From Bacteroidota bacterium (lineage in GTDB: Bacteria > Bacteroidota > Bacteroidia > Palsa-965): a DNA stretch of 64,000 nt. A model generated the notes under the pieces. That model made no database searches. It was given only the letters and a program-made list of their open reading frames with translations, and was not told the DNA's origin. The stretch is taken from contig PLYR01000125.1 in assembly GCA_003153435.1 (NCBI GenBank), positions 1 to 64,000 on the forward strand. The letters are read 5' to 3'. Shown in pieces: positions 10,175 to 18,898 of this stretch (position 1 is its first letter; each line of letters starts with the position of its first letter). Both the position numbers and the translations under genes were made by a program.

Positions 10175-10698
10175 ATCACTACGAAGTAAATACGCCCGGA
10201 AGGGTTGGGTTTGGACTGAGAAGTCTCCGAATTGATATAAGCCTTATAAGGTTTGTATTCGCTTTTTTTCATGTATTTATCTGCTACGAACACCAGCTGC
10301 TTATCGCCTTTCAGTTCCACAGCATCTGTTCCAAGAATCATATAGGTATCAGAACCGGCCGACCAGGATTTTCCGTTTAAAACCTCATTTGTAAAATGAT
10401 AAGTAGCGGTGACCTTGCCGACAGAAAACCCTGCATCATATACTTTCAACACCAACTGGTCTATAGAAACAGCTTCCCCTGGTTTAAAGGTGATTTCTGC
10501 TATGTTTGAATTCAGGTCCATTTTCACATCCTGTACAAACTTGAGCTGACGAATGGAACGTTCTGTGGCATAAGAACAGGCGGAACATGTCAAACCTACT
10601 ACATTCAGCTTCGCTCCGCTGAACTGAGCCATGGCCGGGAGACAGAGCGTAAGTGCAATACTTAGGATTGCCAACTTTGAAAACAGAAATCTTGTCAT
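10171..10698 (-). CDS. Exported heavy-metal-associated (HMA) domain protein
   Basis: 175 aa; signal peptide then LNVVGLTCSACSYATERSIRQLKFVQDVKMDLNSNIAEITFKPGE (GxTCxxC HMA signature). Confidence 0.85.
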   Translation of the reverse strand: MTRFLFSKLAILSIALTLCLPAMAQFSGAKLNVVGLTCSACSYATERSIRQLKFVQDVKMDLNSNIAEITFKPGEAVSIDQLVLKVYDAGFSVGKVTATYHFTNEVLNGKSWSAGSDTYMILGTDAVELKGDKQLVFVADKYMKKSEYKPYKAYINSETSQSKPNPSGRIYFVVM

Positions 10699-10702
10699 AA
10701 CC

Positions 10703-10732
10703 CAAAGTTATTAATTCATTTCCTAATCTCAA
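10703..10732 (-). promoter_or_regulatory. Consensus Bacteroidota promoter (TTG-N19-TAACTTTG) for the HMA gene
   Basis: Minus strand TTG (10732-10730), 19-nt spacer, TAACTTTG (10710-10703), 4 nt before the ATG. Confidence 0.65.
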
Positions 10733-10789
10733 AAAACACCTCACTTATATTATGACAAATATCATCCCAAAAGCGGGGAAAAATATCCT

Positions 10790-10797
10790 TACCTTTG
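10790..10797 (+). promoter_or_regulatory. Candidate -7 box (TACCTTTG) for the lipoprotein/barrel gene pair
   Basis: TAnnTTTG match 19 nt upstream of ATG 10817; no clear -33 TTG. Confidence 0.45.
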
Positions 10798-10816
10798 ATC
10801 ATCTATCGATCGCTTC

Positions 10817-11200
10817 ATGAAAAAAATTATCGCCCTCTTGTTTCTGGCTTCAGTGGTCCTCGCCTTTAATTCATGCTGCAAAGGGGGATCGGGAGGAAAT
10901 GCCACTTTGAATTGCGCTATTTTCCATCATTCCAAACCTATTCCAGGAGCTACTTTGTATATTAAGTATAACGCCACCGAATTTCCAGGCACCGATGCAT
11001 CCTCGTACAGCGACCATAAAACGGCTGCAAATAATTCAAATGCGATCACCTTTGCCGGGCTTCACTGCGGAGACTACTATCTGTATGGAGTTGGATTCGA
11101 CTCTACACTTGGTCTTCCTGTAACTGGAGGGATCCATTTCCAGATTAAATATTCGGACCGAAGCCATACTGAATCCACCAATGTACCCGTGACTGAATAA
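10817..11200 (+). CDS. Small putative lipoprotein
   Basis: 127 aa; MKKIIALLFLASVVLAFNSCCKGG lipobox-like N-terminus; TAATG overlap with the next gene. Confidence 0.7.
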   Translation: MKKIIALLFLASVVLAFNSCCKGGSGGNATLNCAIFHHSKPIPGATLYIKYNATEFPGTDASSYSDHKTAANNSNAITFAGLHCGDYYLYGVGFDSTLGLPVTGGIHFQIKYSDRSHTESTNVPVTE

Positions 11201-12180
11201 TGTACCGGAGATTAATTATCATCGTTGCTTTTGGTCTTTCCTTTCAGGGAATCCTATGTTCACAGGAACTGTTTCCTACTTCAGAGCCAGCAAGTACCAT
11301 ACCCAAAGGTGTGATCGGAACAAGACTCACAACAGAATCTTATAAAGAAGTTTCGATATACAGAAACCTTGCTTCCGCAAGACTCATGTATGGCTTGTTC
11401 TCCAACTTAACAGTCATGGCTAATTTTACGGAATCTAACCACCACGGTGTTGATTTCCCTTCCGGCCTTGCTACACATACTCATAATGGCAACAAGTCTG
11501 TCTTCAGCAGCGGAAACTTTCAGAGAGGACTCGTTTATCCTTATCTCTTTACTGGTATAGATCTCTATGCAAAATTCCGCTTCTTTAACAGAGATGGTGA
11601 GCATAGTCATCTGCGGATGGCTCTGTATGGAGAGTGGTCGAATGTAAGTGTCGCTCATGATGAAGCTGAACCTACACTTCTTGATGATACAAAAGGCTAT
11701 GGCGGGGGACTCATCATTACGGTATTAAAGAATCATTTGGCTATTTCTTTAACAAGCGGAGTTATAATCCCGGGTTCATACGACGGCATGTCACCTGATC
11801 CGCTGGGAGGACCAGATGTACCTACCACACTTACCTATGGTAAGGCTGTAAAATATGATCTTTCAATCGGATACCTTTTATTCCCTGCCAAGTACCATAA
11901 CTACGACGAACCCAATATCAATGTATATCTGGAATTCAAAGGCAAATCATATGGAGAGGCTTCCATCGTCCAATATGGAATCAAACCAGTACCTATTCAG
12001 ACTCCTCTACTCCAGGCCGGCAATTATGTAGACCTGTTTCCGGGTATTCAAACCATTCTTCATTCCAATATGCGGATCGATTTTTGTGTGGGTTTTCCTG
12101 TAATCAACCAGAGTTATGCCCATTTTTACCCGGTTTATATGTTCGGAATTCAGCGGTATTTTTACCTCCATAAAAAGTAG
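11200..12180 (+). CDS. Predicted outer-membrane beta-barrel protein (paralogue of 9224..10174)
   Basis: 326 aa; shares with its paralogue QELFP..xPAS, SNHH, YPYLF, EHxHxRMAxY, HxEAEPxL, YGKA, NYxxxNINxYxEF, HSNxRID. Confidence 0.7.
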   Translation: MYRRLIIIVAFGLSFQGILCSQELFPTSEPASTIPKGVIGTRLTTESYKEVSIYRNLASARLMYGLFSNLTVMANFTESNHHGVDFPSGLATHTHNGNKSVFSSGNFQRGLVYPYLFTGIDLYAKFRFFNRDGEHSHLRMALYGEWSNVSVAHDEAEPTLLDDTKGYGGGLIITVLKNHLAISLTSGVIIPGSYDGMSPDPLGGPDVPTTLTYGKAVKYDLSIGYLLFPAKYHNYDEPNINVYLEFKGKSYGEASIVQYGIKPVPIQTPLLQAGNYVDLFPGIQTILHSNMRIDFCVGFPVINQSYAHFYPVYMFGIQRYFYLHKK

Positions 12181-12225
12181 GCAATTTGCATCTGCTATGC
12201 TTATCCGATCTTCTCTTTTTATGAC

Positions 12226-12233
12226 TACCTTTG
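12226..12233 (+). promoter_or_regulatory. Candidate -7 box (TACCTTTG) upstream of the short HTHC protein
   Basis: TAnnTTTG match 8 nt upstream of ATG 12242. Confidence 0.4.
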
Positions 12234-12241
12234 TAACATAA

Positions 12242-12577
12242 ATGAATCGCCTCCGCAAACCGATAGCTCTCTTCCTCATTCTGGTATTATGTTTTTACAT
12301 AGTTCCAAAAGAGTTTATCCATGAGCTTTATGGGCATACGGATACAACCGATTCTGCAGCGGAATCCTCTTCCACTGCAAAATCACCACTTTCTCTCAGC
12401 TCCCAGCATACGCATTGTGAATTACTGAATTTTGAGACGACAGTTTTTTATACTCAGGATAACCAACCTGTAATTGCCGTTCAGGCAATCGCTTTTTATT
12501 TCCAGTCCCCAACCCATGACAATTCCATACGAAACTGTCATGCCTTTATCTCTCTCCGCGGCCCTCCAAATTGCTGA
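12242..12577 (+). CDS. Short exported/anchored protein with a His/Cys motif, upstream of a TonB receptor
   Basis: 111 aa; hydrophobic N-terminus, FIHELYGH, SSQHTHCEL, C-terminal SLRGPPNC. Confidence 0.6.
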   Translation: MNRLRKPIALFLILVLCFYIVPKEFIHELYGHTDTTDSAAESSSTAKSPLSLSSQHTHCELLNFETTVFYTQDNQPVIAVQAIAFYFQSPTHDNSIRNCHAFISLRGPPNC

Positions 12578-12652
12578 GTTTCAGAATTCCTTGCGGAAGG
12601 ATCTTCTTCATTCCGGATGCTCCAGATTCTATAACTTTTAAATCATCAGCAA

Positions 12653-15163
12653 ATGAAAAATATTCTATATTTTTTAAATCTCTTTATGCTGCTTTCTGTC
12701 GGAAAAGAGAGTGTCGCAGGAATAGATTCCAGAATCCACTCTGCTTATCCAGAAGCAGGTAAAACAACTTTATCAGGCAAAGTAACCGACAAAAGCACAC
12801 AACAGCCCTTGCCCGGCGCTACTCTTTATATAGAAGAACTTAAAAGCGGGGCCGCTACCAATGCGGATGGCTTATATTTGATTAAAGACCTGCCTCAGAT
12901 TAAAGTCGTTCTCCAGGTTAAGTGCCTTGGCTACAAAACACTCCTCGTTAATATTGACTTGACACAGGTAAAAACCAAGGATTTCGAACTCGAACCGGCC
13001 ATTACCGAAGTGAATGAAGTGGTCATTACAGGGATGTCAAAAAACACAGAGATCAAAAGAAGTCCTGTGCCTATTGTAGTGGTGGACCAGAAATACCTTC
13101 AACAAAATCTAGGCACGAACGTGATCGACGGGATCAGTCATGTTCCCGGAATCAATGCGGTGACTACAGGACCCAATGTTTCCAAACCTTTTATCCGTGG
13201 ACTAGGTTACAACCGCGTACTAACGCTTTTTGATGGGGTCCGACAGGAAGGACAACAATGGGGTGATGAACATGGGATTGAAGTGGATGAATACGGAGTA
13301 GACCGGATTGAAATCATCAAAGGGCCGGCAAGCCTCACCTACGGTTCAGATGCAATGGCCGGTGTAGTCAATCTGCTGCCTCCACATCCGGCATTACCCG
13401 GAAGAATAGACGGAGAATTCTTCAATAACTATCAAAGCAATAACGGCCTCATCGGAAACTCCCTGATGCTTCAGGGCAACCAACAAGGGTTGGTATGGAG
13501 AGCAAGGGTTTCTCATAAGATGGCCACTAATTACGAAAACCCGATTGATGGACATGTCTACGGCACTGCATATCAGGAAACAGATGCAAGTGCATTTGTG
13601 GGATTGAATAAGGAATGGGGCTATTCCCACCTAAGCTTAACTGCTTATGACGACCTTCAGGAAATTCCCGATGGCAGCAGGGACTCTATCTCCCGCAAAT
13701 TCACTAAACAGATTACAGAAGCCGATACTTTTCGTCCTATCGTTTCGGATGCCGAACTGAAGGAATATAAAATTGCTATCCTTCACCAGCATGTACAGCA
13801 TTACCGCGTGTACTCCTCCAACAGTTTTGTGGTGGGAGAAGGCAAGCTTGAAGTGGGAGCCGGATTTCAGGAAAGCATCCGAAGGGAGTATGATCATCCC
13901 CAGGCCCCCGATGTGGCCGGTTTGTACTTGGTGCTTCAGACCTTTAATTACGATCTTAAATACCATCTTCCAGAATGGAAAGGATTTGAAGGCACGATAG
14001 GAGTGAACGGAATGTATCAGGAGAATGTTAATAAAGGAACAAATTTTATTATTCCTGATTACAATGAATTTGATATCGGGCCTTTTGCCTTTGTCAAGAA
14101 ATCATTTAATAAACTAGATATAAGCGGGGGTGTACGCTATGATAACCGCTCTTTCTCGAACACTGGAATGTATGTAAGACCTGACCCTGTAACCGGGTTC
14201 AGCACTCAGGTGCATACTCCCGACACTGCAGGTGCATCTCATCCTTTTTCAGATTACAAGCATACCTTCAGCGGGGTTTCAGCTAGCATTGGAGCTACCT
14301 ATATATTCTCTGACAATATTTCTTTAAAAGCGAACGTAGCCAGAGGTTACCGGGCTCCGAACATTTCTGAAATATCTGCCAACGGAGTTCACCCCGGCAC
14401 CAACCTTTATCAGATTGGCAATCCTGATTTTCAGCCTGAGTTCAGTCTTCAGGAAGATATCGGCTTGTTTCTTTATACCAAGCACGTTTCAGGCAGTATC
14501 GAATTGTTTAATAACAATATAAGCAACTATATTTTCGATCAGAAGTTACAGGGAGCAAATGGAAAGGATTCTGTGATCATTGCAGGAAACCAGACTTTTA
14601 AATACCAGGCAGTCAATGCACAGCTATACGGAGGTGAGTTAAGCATTGATCTGCATCCCCATCCTCTCGACTGGCTTCACTTTGAAAATGCTTTGTCAGT
14701 TATTTATGCAGTGAATAAAGGAGCTGCAGGAATTCAGATTCCTGATGATGCTAAATACCTTCCTTTTATCCCCCCTCTGCATACCCGCTCTGAACTTCTC
14801 GCTGAGTTCAAGAAAAAATTCAAACACTTTGCAGGCACCTTTGTTCAGTTTGGAGTTGAATATTATGCCAAACAGGACCGGGCTTTTACAGCTTACAATA
14901 CCGAAACACCCACTCCTGCTTATACGCTAATGAATGCCGGAATTGGAACTACCATCACCCGTGTTTCAGGTACAACACTTTTCAGGATTTCACTTCAGGG
15001 AAATAACCTCGGAGATGTTGCTTATCAAAGCCATCTCAGCAGACTGAAATATTTTGAACCCTACCCGAACAACGGATCCGGACATGCTGGAATCTATGAT
15101 ATGGGAAGAAACATCAGTGTCAAGCTGACTATTCCATTCGATGTTCAGAAGCCTAAAGCCTGA
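12653..15163 (+). CDS. TonB-dependent receptor with N-terminal carboxypeptidase-like regulatory domain
   Basis: 836 aa; LSGKVTDKSTQQPLPGATLYIEELKSGAATNADGLYLI; plug domain GTNVIDGISHVPGINAVTTGPNVSKPFIRGLGYNRVLTLFDGVRQEGQQWGDEHGIE. Confidence 0.93.
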   Translation: MKNILYFLNLFMLLSVGKESVAGIDSRIHSAYPEAGKTTLSGKVTDKSTQQPLPGATLYIEELKSGAATNADGLYLIKDLPQIKVVLQVKCLGYKTLLVNIDLTQVKTKDFELEPAITEVNEVVITGMSKNTEIKRSPVPIVVVDQKYLQQNLGTNVIDGISHVPGINAVTTGPNVSKPFIRGLGYNRVLTLFDGVRQEGQQWGDEHGIEVDEYGVDRIEIIKGPASLTYGSDAMAGVVNLLPPHPALPGRIDGEFFNNYQSNNGLIGNSLMLQGNQQGLVWRARVSHKMATNYENPIDGHVYGTAYQETDASAFVGLNKEWGYSHLSLTAYDDLQEIPDGSRDSISRKFTKQITEADTFRPIVSDAELKEYKIAILHQHVQHYRVYSSNSFVVGEGKLEVGAGFQESIRREYDHPQAPDVAGLYLVLQTFNYDLKYHLPEWKGFEGTIGVNGMYQENVNKGTNFIIPDYNEFDIGPFAFVKKSFNKLDISGGVRYDNRSFSNTGMYVRPDPVTGFSTQVHTPDTAGASHPFSDYKHTFSGVSASIGATYIFSDNISLKANVARGYRAPNISEISANGVHPGTNLYQIGNPDFQPEFSLQEDIGLFLYTKHVSGSIELFNNNISNYIFDQKLQGANGKDSVIIAGNQTFKYQAVNAQLYGGELSIDLHPHPLDWLHFENALSVIYAVNKGAAGIQIPDDAKYLPFIPPLHTRSELLAEFKKKFKHFAGTFVQFGVEYYAKQDRAFTAYNTETPTPAYTLMNAGIGTTITRVSGTTLFRISLQGNNLGDVAYQSHLSRLKYFEPYPNNGSGHAGIYDMGRNISVKLTIPFDVQKPKA

Positions 15164-15196
15164 GTCAAAAGGGCTTAATTTCGTAACTTTATAAAT

Positions 15197-16666
15197 GTGA
15201 AACGGTTCGTCCTTCTCGTTTTTATGCTCTCGCCTGCACTTTTTTTTCAAACCTGCAGGCATGATGATCCTGTGCTTGAAAACGCAGGGTACCCTAATTC
15301 GGTTGGGAAAATAATTGCAGGTAAATGTGCCGTCCCCGGTTGTCATAACTCCCAGAGCGCTGGAGCAGCTTCCGGCCTTGATCTTACCTCCTGGACGACT
15401 ATGTTTTTGGGTGACCGGAGCGGAAATGCAGTTACCATTCCATTCTCGCATAAATTCAGTACTACTTTTCTGTTCACCAACACCTTCCCCGATATGGGCA
15501 TAAGTACCATCCGTCCGACCATGCCTGTGAACGGAGCCCCCCTCTCCCGTGATGAAGAGGTGACATTAAGAAACTGGATTGATCAGGGTGCACCCGATCG
15601 AAACGGATTCATAAAATTTTCAGATAACCCAAGTCGCAAAAAATTCTACGTCGCAAATCAGGGTTGTGATGTAGTCACTGTATTTGATGAAGCGTCCTTA
15701 CTGCCGATGCGATATATCCCCATCGGTATCGGATCTCCTCATGATACTCCACATAATGTGAAGGTATCACCCGACGGGCAATCCTGGTATGTATGTTTCC
15801 TGGGTTACCCGTATCTTCAGAAATACAGCACTGCAGATGACCATTATGAAGGGGAGGCTTATCTGGGTTATGATGCTTACAATACTTTCACCATAACCAG
15901 TGATTCAAAAAAAGCATTTGTCGTTGGTTATAATGAAGGCAAGCTTGATGAAGTCGACCTCAACACCATGACTTCAATGGACACGCTAAATATAGGACAG
16001 AGCTATATGCACACCATTCTGCTGAACCCGGCTAATAATGCGCTTTACATAACAGTATCCTATGGAAATTATATTTTGCGGATATTTCCCTCTATAGATA
16101 GTCTCGCCAATTATAGCACGGTAGAGCTCGACGGCTCTCACACCCCTTCTTCCACAACCTTACACCGAATGGACGCCCACGACATGATCTTTTCTCCGGA
16201 TGGAAGCAAATATTTTGTCACTTGCCAGACCAGCAACGAAGTGGTCGTCATGAATGCCTCCAATGATGCCCTGCTTCAGCGAATTCAACTGCCTCCTTTT
16301 TCCAAACCGCAGGACCTGAGTGTCAGCGCTTCGAAGAACCTTGTATTTGTTACCTGTATGGAAGATACCATTTCTTTCCCTGGCATGAGAGGATCGGTGT
16401 TTCCAATTAATATGAGCAGTTTTCAATTGCTTCCACCAATCAATGTAGGATTTCAACCGCATGGACTAAGCGTAGATGATGTGAAAGGACTCGTCTACGT
16501 AGCCAACCGGAATATCGATCCAAATGGGCCTGCCCCCCATCATACTACCGATTGCGGTGGAAGGAATGGCTACCTGACAATCATTGATCTCAACACCTTG
16601 AATTTATTACCGGGGAAGAAAGTTGAACTTGCCAGTGATCCTTACTCTGTTTCAATCCGTAATTAA
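15197..16666 (+). CDS. YncE-like beta-propeller protein with N-terminal CX4CH cytochrome-like segment
   Basis: 489 aa; GTG start; IIAGKCAVPGCHNSQSAGAASGLDL...RNWIDQGAPDRNG then repeated VSPDGxxxYVxx / FSPDGSKYFVTCQ propeller motifs. Confidence 0.8.
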   Translation: MKRFVLLVFMLSPALFFQTCRHDDPVLENAGYPNSVGKIIAGKCAVPGCHNSQSAGAASGLDLTSWTTMFLGDRSGNAVTIPFSHKFSTTFLFTNTFPDMGISTIRPTMPVNGAPLSRDEEVTLRNWIDQGAPDRNGFIKFSDNPSRKKFYVANQGCDVVTVFDEASLLPMRYIPIGIGSPHDTPHNVKVSPDGQSWYVCFLGYPYLQKYSTADDHYEGEAYLGYDAYNTFTITSDSKKAFVVGYNEGKLDEVDLNTMTSMDTLNIGQSYMHTILLNPANNALYITVSYGNYILRIFPSIDSLANYSTVELDGSHTPSSTTLHRMDAHDMIFSPDGSKYFVTCQTSNEVVVMNASNDALLQRIQLPPFSKPQDLSVSASKNLVFVTCMEDTISFPGMRGSVFPINMSSFQLLPPINVGFQPHGLSVDDVKGLVYVANRNIDPNGPAPHHTTDCGGRNGYLTIIDLNTLNLLPGKKVELASDPYSVSIRN

Positions 16667-17070
16667 TGAAGAAAGAGGAAAAGATTATTGTACTCTTTGA
16701 TGGTGTCTGCAACTTTTGCAATGCGACAGTTAACTTCATTCTTCTCAGAAACAGGAAAGACCGTTTTCGTTTTGCGGCTCTTCAGTCGGATATTGGAAAG
16801 AAATTGCTGAAGGAATACCACCTTCCGGCAGATAACAACTCCATCGTAGTTATCTCAAACGGAAAAGTCTACCGGCAATCTGCGGCTATTTTGATAATCA
16901 CACGGAACCTTAGCGGGGCCTGGTCCCTATTATATGTTTTTGTAATCATTCCTCCTTTTATCAGGAATGGGCTCTACCGTTGGTTTGCACGCAACCGTTA
17001 CAAATGGTTTGGGAAAACAGAGCTTTGTATGATTCCGGATGAAAACGTAAGGAACAAATTTTTAGTCTGA
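16666..17070 (+). CDS. DCC family thiol-disulfide oxidoreductase (DUF393)
   Basis: 134 aa; IIVLFDGVCNFCNATVNFILLRNRKDRFRFAALQS; TAATG overlap with the upstream gene. Confidence 0.9.
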   Translation: MKKEEKIIVLFDGVCNFCNATVNFILLRNRKDRFRFAALQSDIGKKLLKEYHLPADNNSIVVISNGKVYRQSAAILIITRNLSGAWSLLYVFVIIPPFIRNGLYRWFARNRYKWFGKTELCMIPDENVRNKFLV

Positions 17071-17076
17071 GCGTTT

Positions 17077-17517
17077 TCATTTAATTGAAGGTATTTCGAG
17101 GGTCAAAATCTTCTTTTTATAATCAATCACTGCATTGTATTTTTTCAACATATCTCCTCCAATAACTCCGTCAATTGCTTTCATGTTCATTTCTTCATAG
17201 GAGGCATTAACATGACTTAGATCAAGCACAATGACCTTGAGTCTACGAAGCAAAATTTCACCAAATTCAAATTCATCGATGACAACAGAATGGCTTTCCA
17301 TTGAACTTGTGCCAAGGCCTGTACTCTTGTTATCACCCTGCTTGAGTTTAGGATCCGGAATGAATCTTTCAATCCTTGTTTTATCGAAGACTGTATTGGA
17401 GGCTCCTGTATCAACAATCAAAATGCCGGGTTTATGGTTTATCCTGAGTTTAATGAGGAGGTGCACTCCGCTATTGTTCAATCTGACAAATTTGATTTTT
17501 ATGGTCGTTTTTTTCAT
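17077..17517 (-). CDS. Retropepsin-like aspartic protease family protein
   Basis: 146 aa; GILIVDTGASNTVFD (DTGA active-site motif) and VIGGDMLKKYNAVIDYKKKILTL. Confidence 0.85.
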   Translation of the reverse strand: MKKTTIKIKFVRLNNSGVHLLIKLRINHKPGILIVDTGASNTVFDKTRIERFIPDPKLKQGDNKSTGLGTSSMESHSVVIDEFEFGEILLRRLKVIVLDLSHVNASYEEMNMKAIDGVIGGDMLKKYNAVIDYKKKILTLEIPSIK

Positions 17518-17550
17518 CCGGATTGATTTGAGAATAAACCTTTAAAATAA

Positions 17551-17593
17551 AAAAACCCCGGAACTCATACTTGATAGAGGTTCCAGGGTTTTT
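17551..17593. terminator. Bidirectional hairpin terminator between mdh and the aspartic protease
   Basis: AAAAACCCCGGAAC ... GTTCCAGGGTTTTT. Confidence 0.65.
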
Positions 17594-17608
17594 CAGGAAG
17601 TAAAATAA

Positions 17609-18550
17609 TTATTTCGCTACAACGTGCATATTGTCCAGCACATCCATCACTTCTTTCACAGATTTTGCAGAAGCATCCAGCAATTCTTTTTCTTCTTTAT
17701 TTAGCTTCAGCTCTATGATCTCTTCAATTCCGTTCTTACCAAGTTTGACCGGCACACCCAGATAGATATTTTTCAGGCCGTACTCGCCATTCAACAAAGC
17801 ACATACAGGGAAAATTCTTTTCTGATCGCGAACAATCGCTTCCACCATCTGAGCGGCGGCTGCACCAGGTGCATACCAAGCTGAAGTTCCTAGCAGATTA
17901 ACAATTTCTCCTCCGCCTTTCTTCGTCCGGTCAATGATTGCATCCAGCTTTTCTTTGGAAATAAGTTCTGTTACCGGAATTCCTCCGACAGTGGTATAAC
18001 GTGGAAGTGGAACCATGGTATCTCCATGGCCACCCATCAATACAGCCTGGATATCTTTGGGGGAACAGTTCAGAGCCTCTGCCAGGAAAGCCCTGTAACG
18101 GGCTGTGTCGAGGATACCTGCCATACCGAATACCCTTTTGGAATCGATTTTTGCAGTGAGATAGGCACAGTAAGTCATTACATCCAACGGATTGGAAACA
18201 ATAATGATAATCGCTTTCGGAGAATGCTTGATGATGTTTTCAGTAACGCTCTTCACAATTCCGGCATTGGTTGAAATCAAATCATCCCTGCTCATGCCCG
18301 GTTTTCTTGGAAGGCCTGAAGTAATGACCACTACATCGGAATTTGCAGTCTTGCTATAATCATTGGTGGATCCTGTCATCCGGGTATCATACATATTGAT
18401 TGGAGCCGTTTGCCAAATATCAAGCGACTTGCCTTCTGCAAAATTTTCTTTTATGTCTACCAGCACAACTTCGTTGGCTAATTCTTTATGAGCGATCACA
18501 TCGGCACAGGTTGCACCAACATTACCGGCTCCTACTACTGTAACTTTCAT
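17609..18550 (-). CDS. mdh: Malate dehydrogenase
   Basis: 313 aa; MKVTVVGAGNVGATCADVIAHKELANEVVLVDIKENFAEGKSLDIWQTAPI; MGGHGDTMVPLPRYTTVGGIPV. Confidence 0.96.
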   Translation of the reverse strand: MKVTVVGAGNVGATCADVIAHKELANEVVLVDIKENFAEGKSLDIWQTAPINMYDTRMTGSTNDYSKTANSDVVVITSGLPRKPGMSRDDLISTNAGIVKSVTENIIKHSPKAIIIIVSNPLDVMTYCAYLTAKIDSKRVFGMAGILDTARYRAFLAEALNCSPKDIQAVLMGGHGDTMVPLPRYTTVGGIPVTELISKEKLDAIIDRTKKGGGEIVNLLGTSAWYAPGAAAAQMVEAIVRDQKRIFPVCALLNGEYGLKNIYLGVPVKLGKNGIEEIIELKLNKEEKELLDASAKSVKEVMDVLDNMHVVAK

Positions 18551-18898
18551 AGTGTTTGTTTTAGAATGGTATATTGCTTTTTTAAATCGGGAGCTAAGTT
18601 AGAAAAGATTCATTCACCAAAAAATGACCGACTTCAACGCCAAAGTTCCTCTCATCACAAAATTCTTTACGATTACATAATACATCCTTTCAATCTCCAA
18701 TATTATCTTAACCAGAGGAGAAGCTAAGAATCATCTCTTTTACCTAATGATTTATTAACATTTGTCGTTTAATAGATCAATCTTATCGATAATAATAATA
18801 CCTTCGTCTAATTAATCCACCTATCCTTGTGCACCCCTTATAATATTCCGAAATTGTATGGTATTAAAATCCAACAATACCTGTTTTATTCCCAATTC

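Noticed and set aside
18551-18898. Roughly 350-bp AT-rich intergenic region as a possible ncRNA or tRNA
   Set aside because: No cloverleaf, no conserved RNA motif and no terminator recognised; more simply a divergent promoter region.
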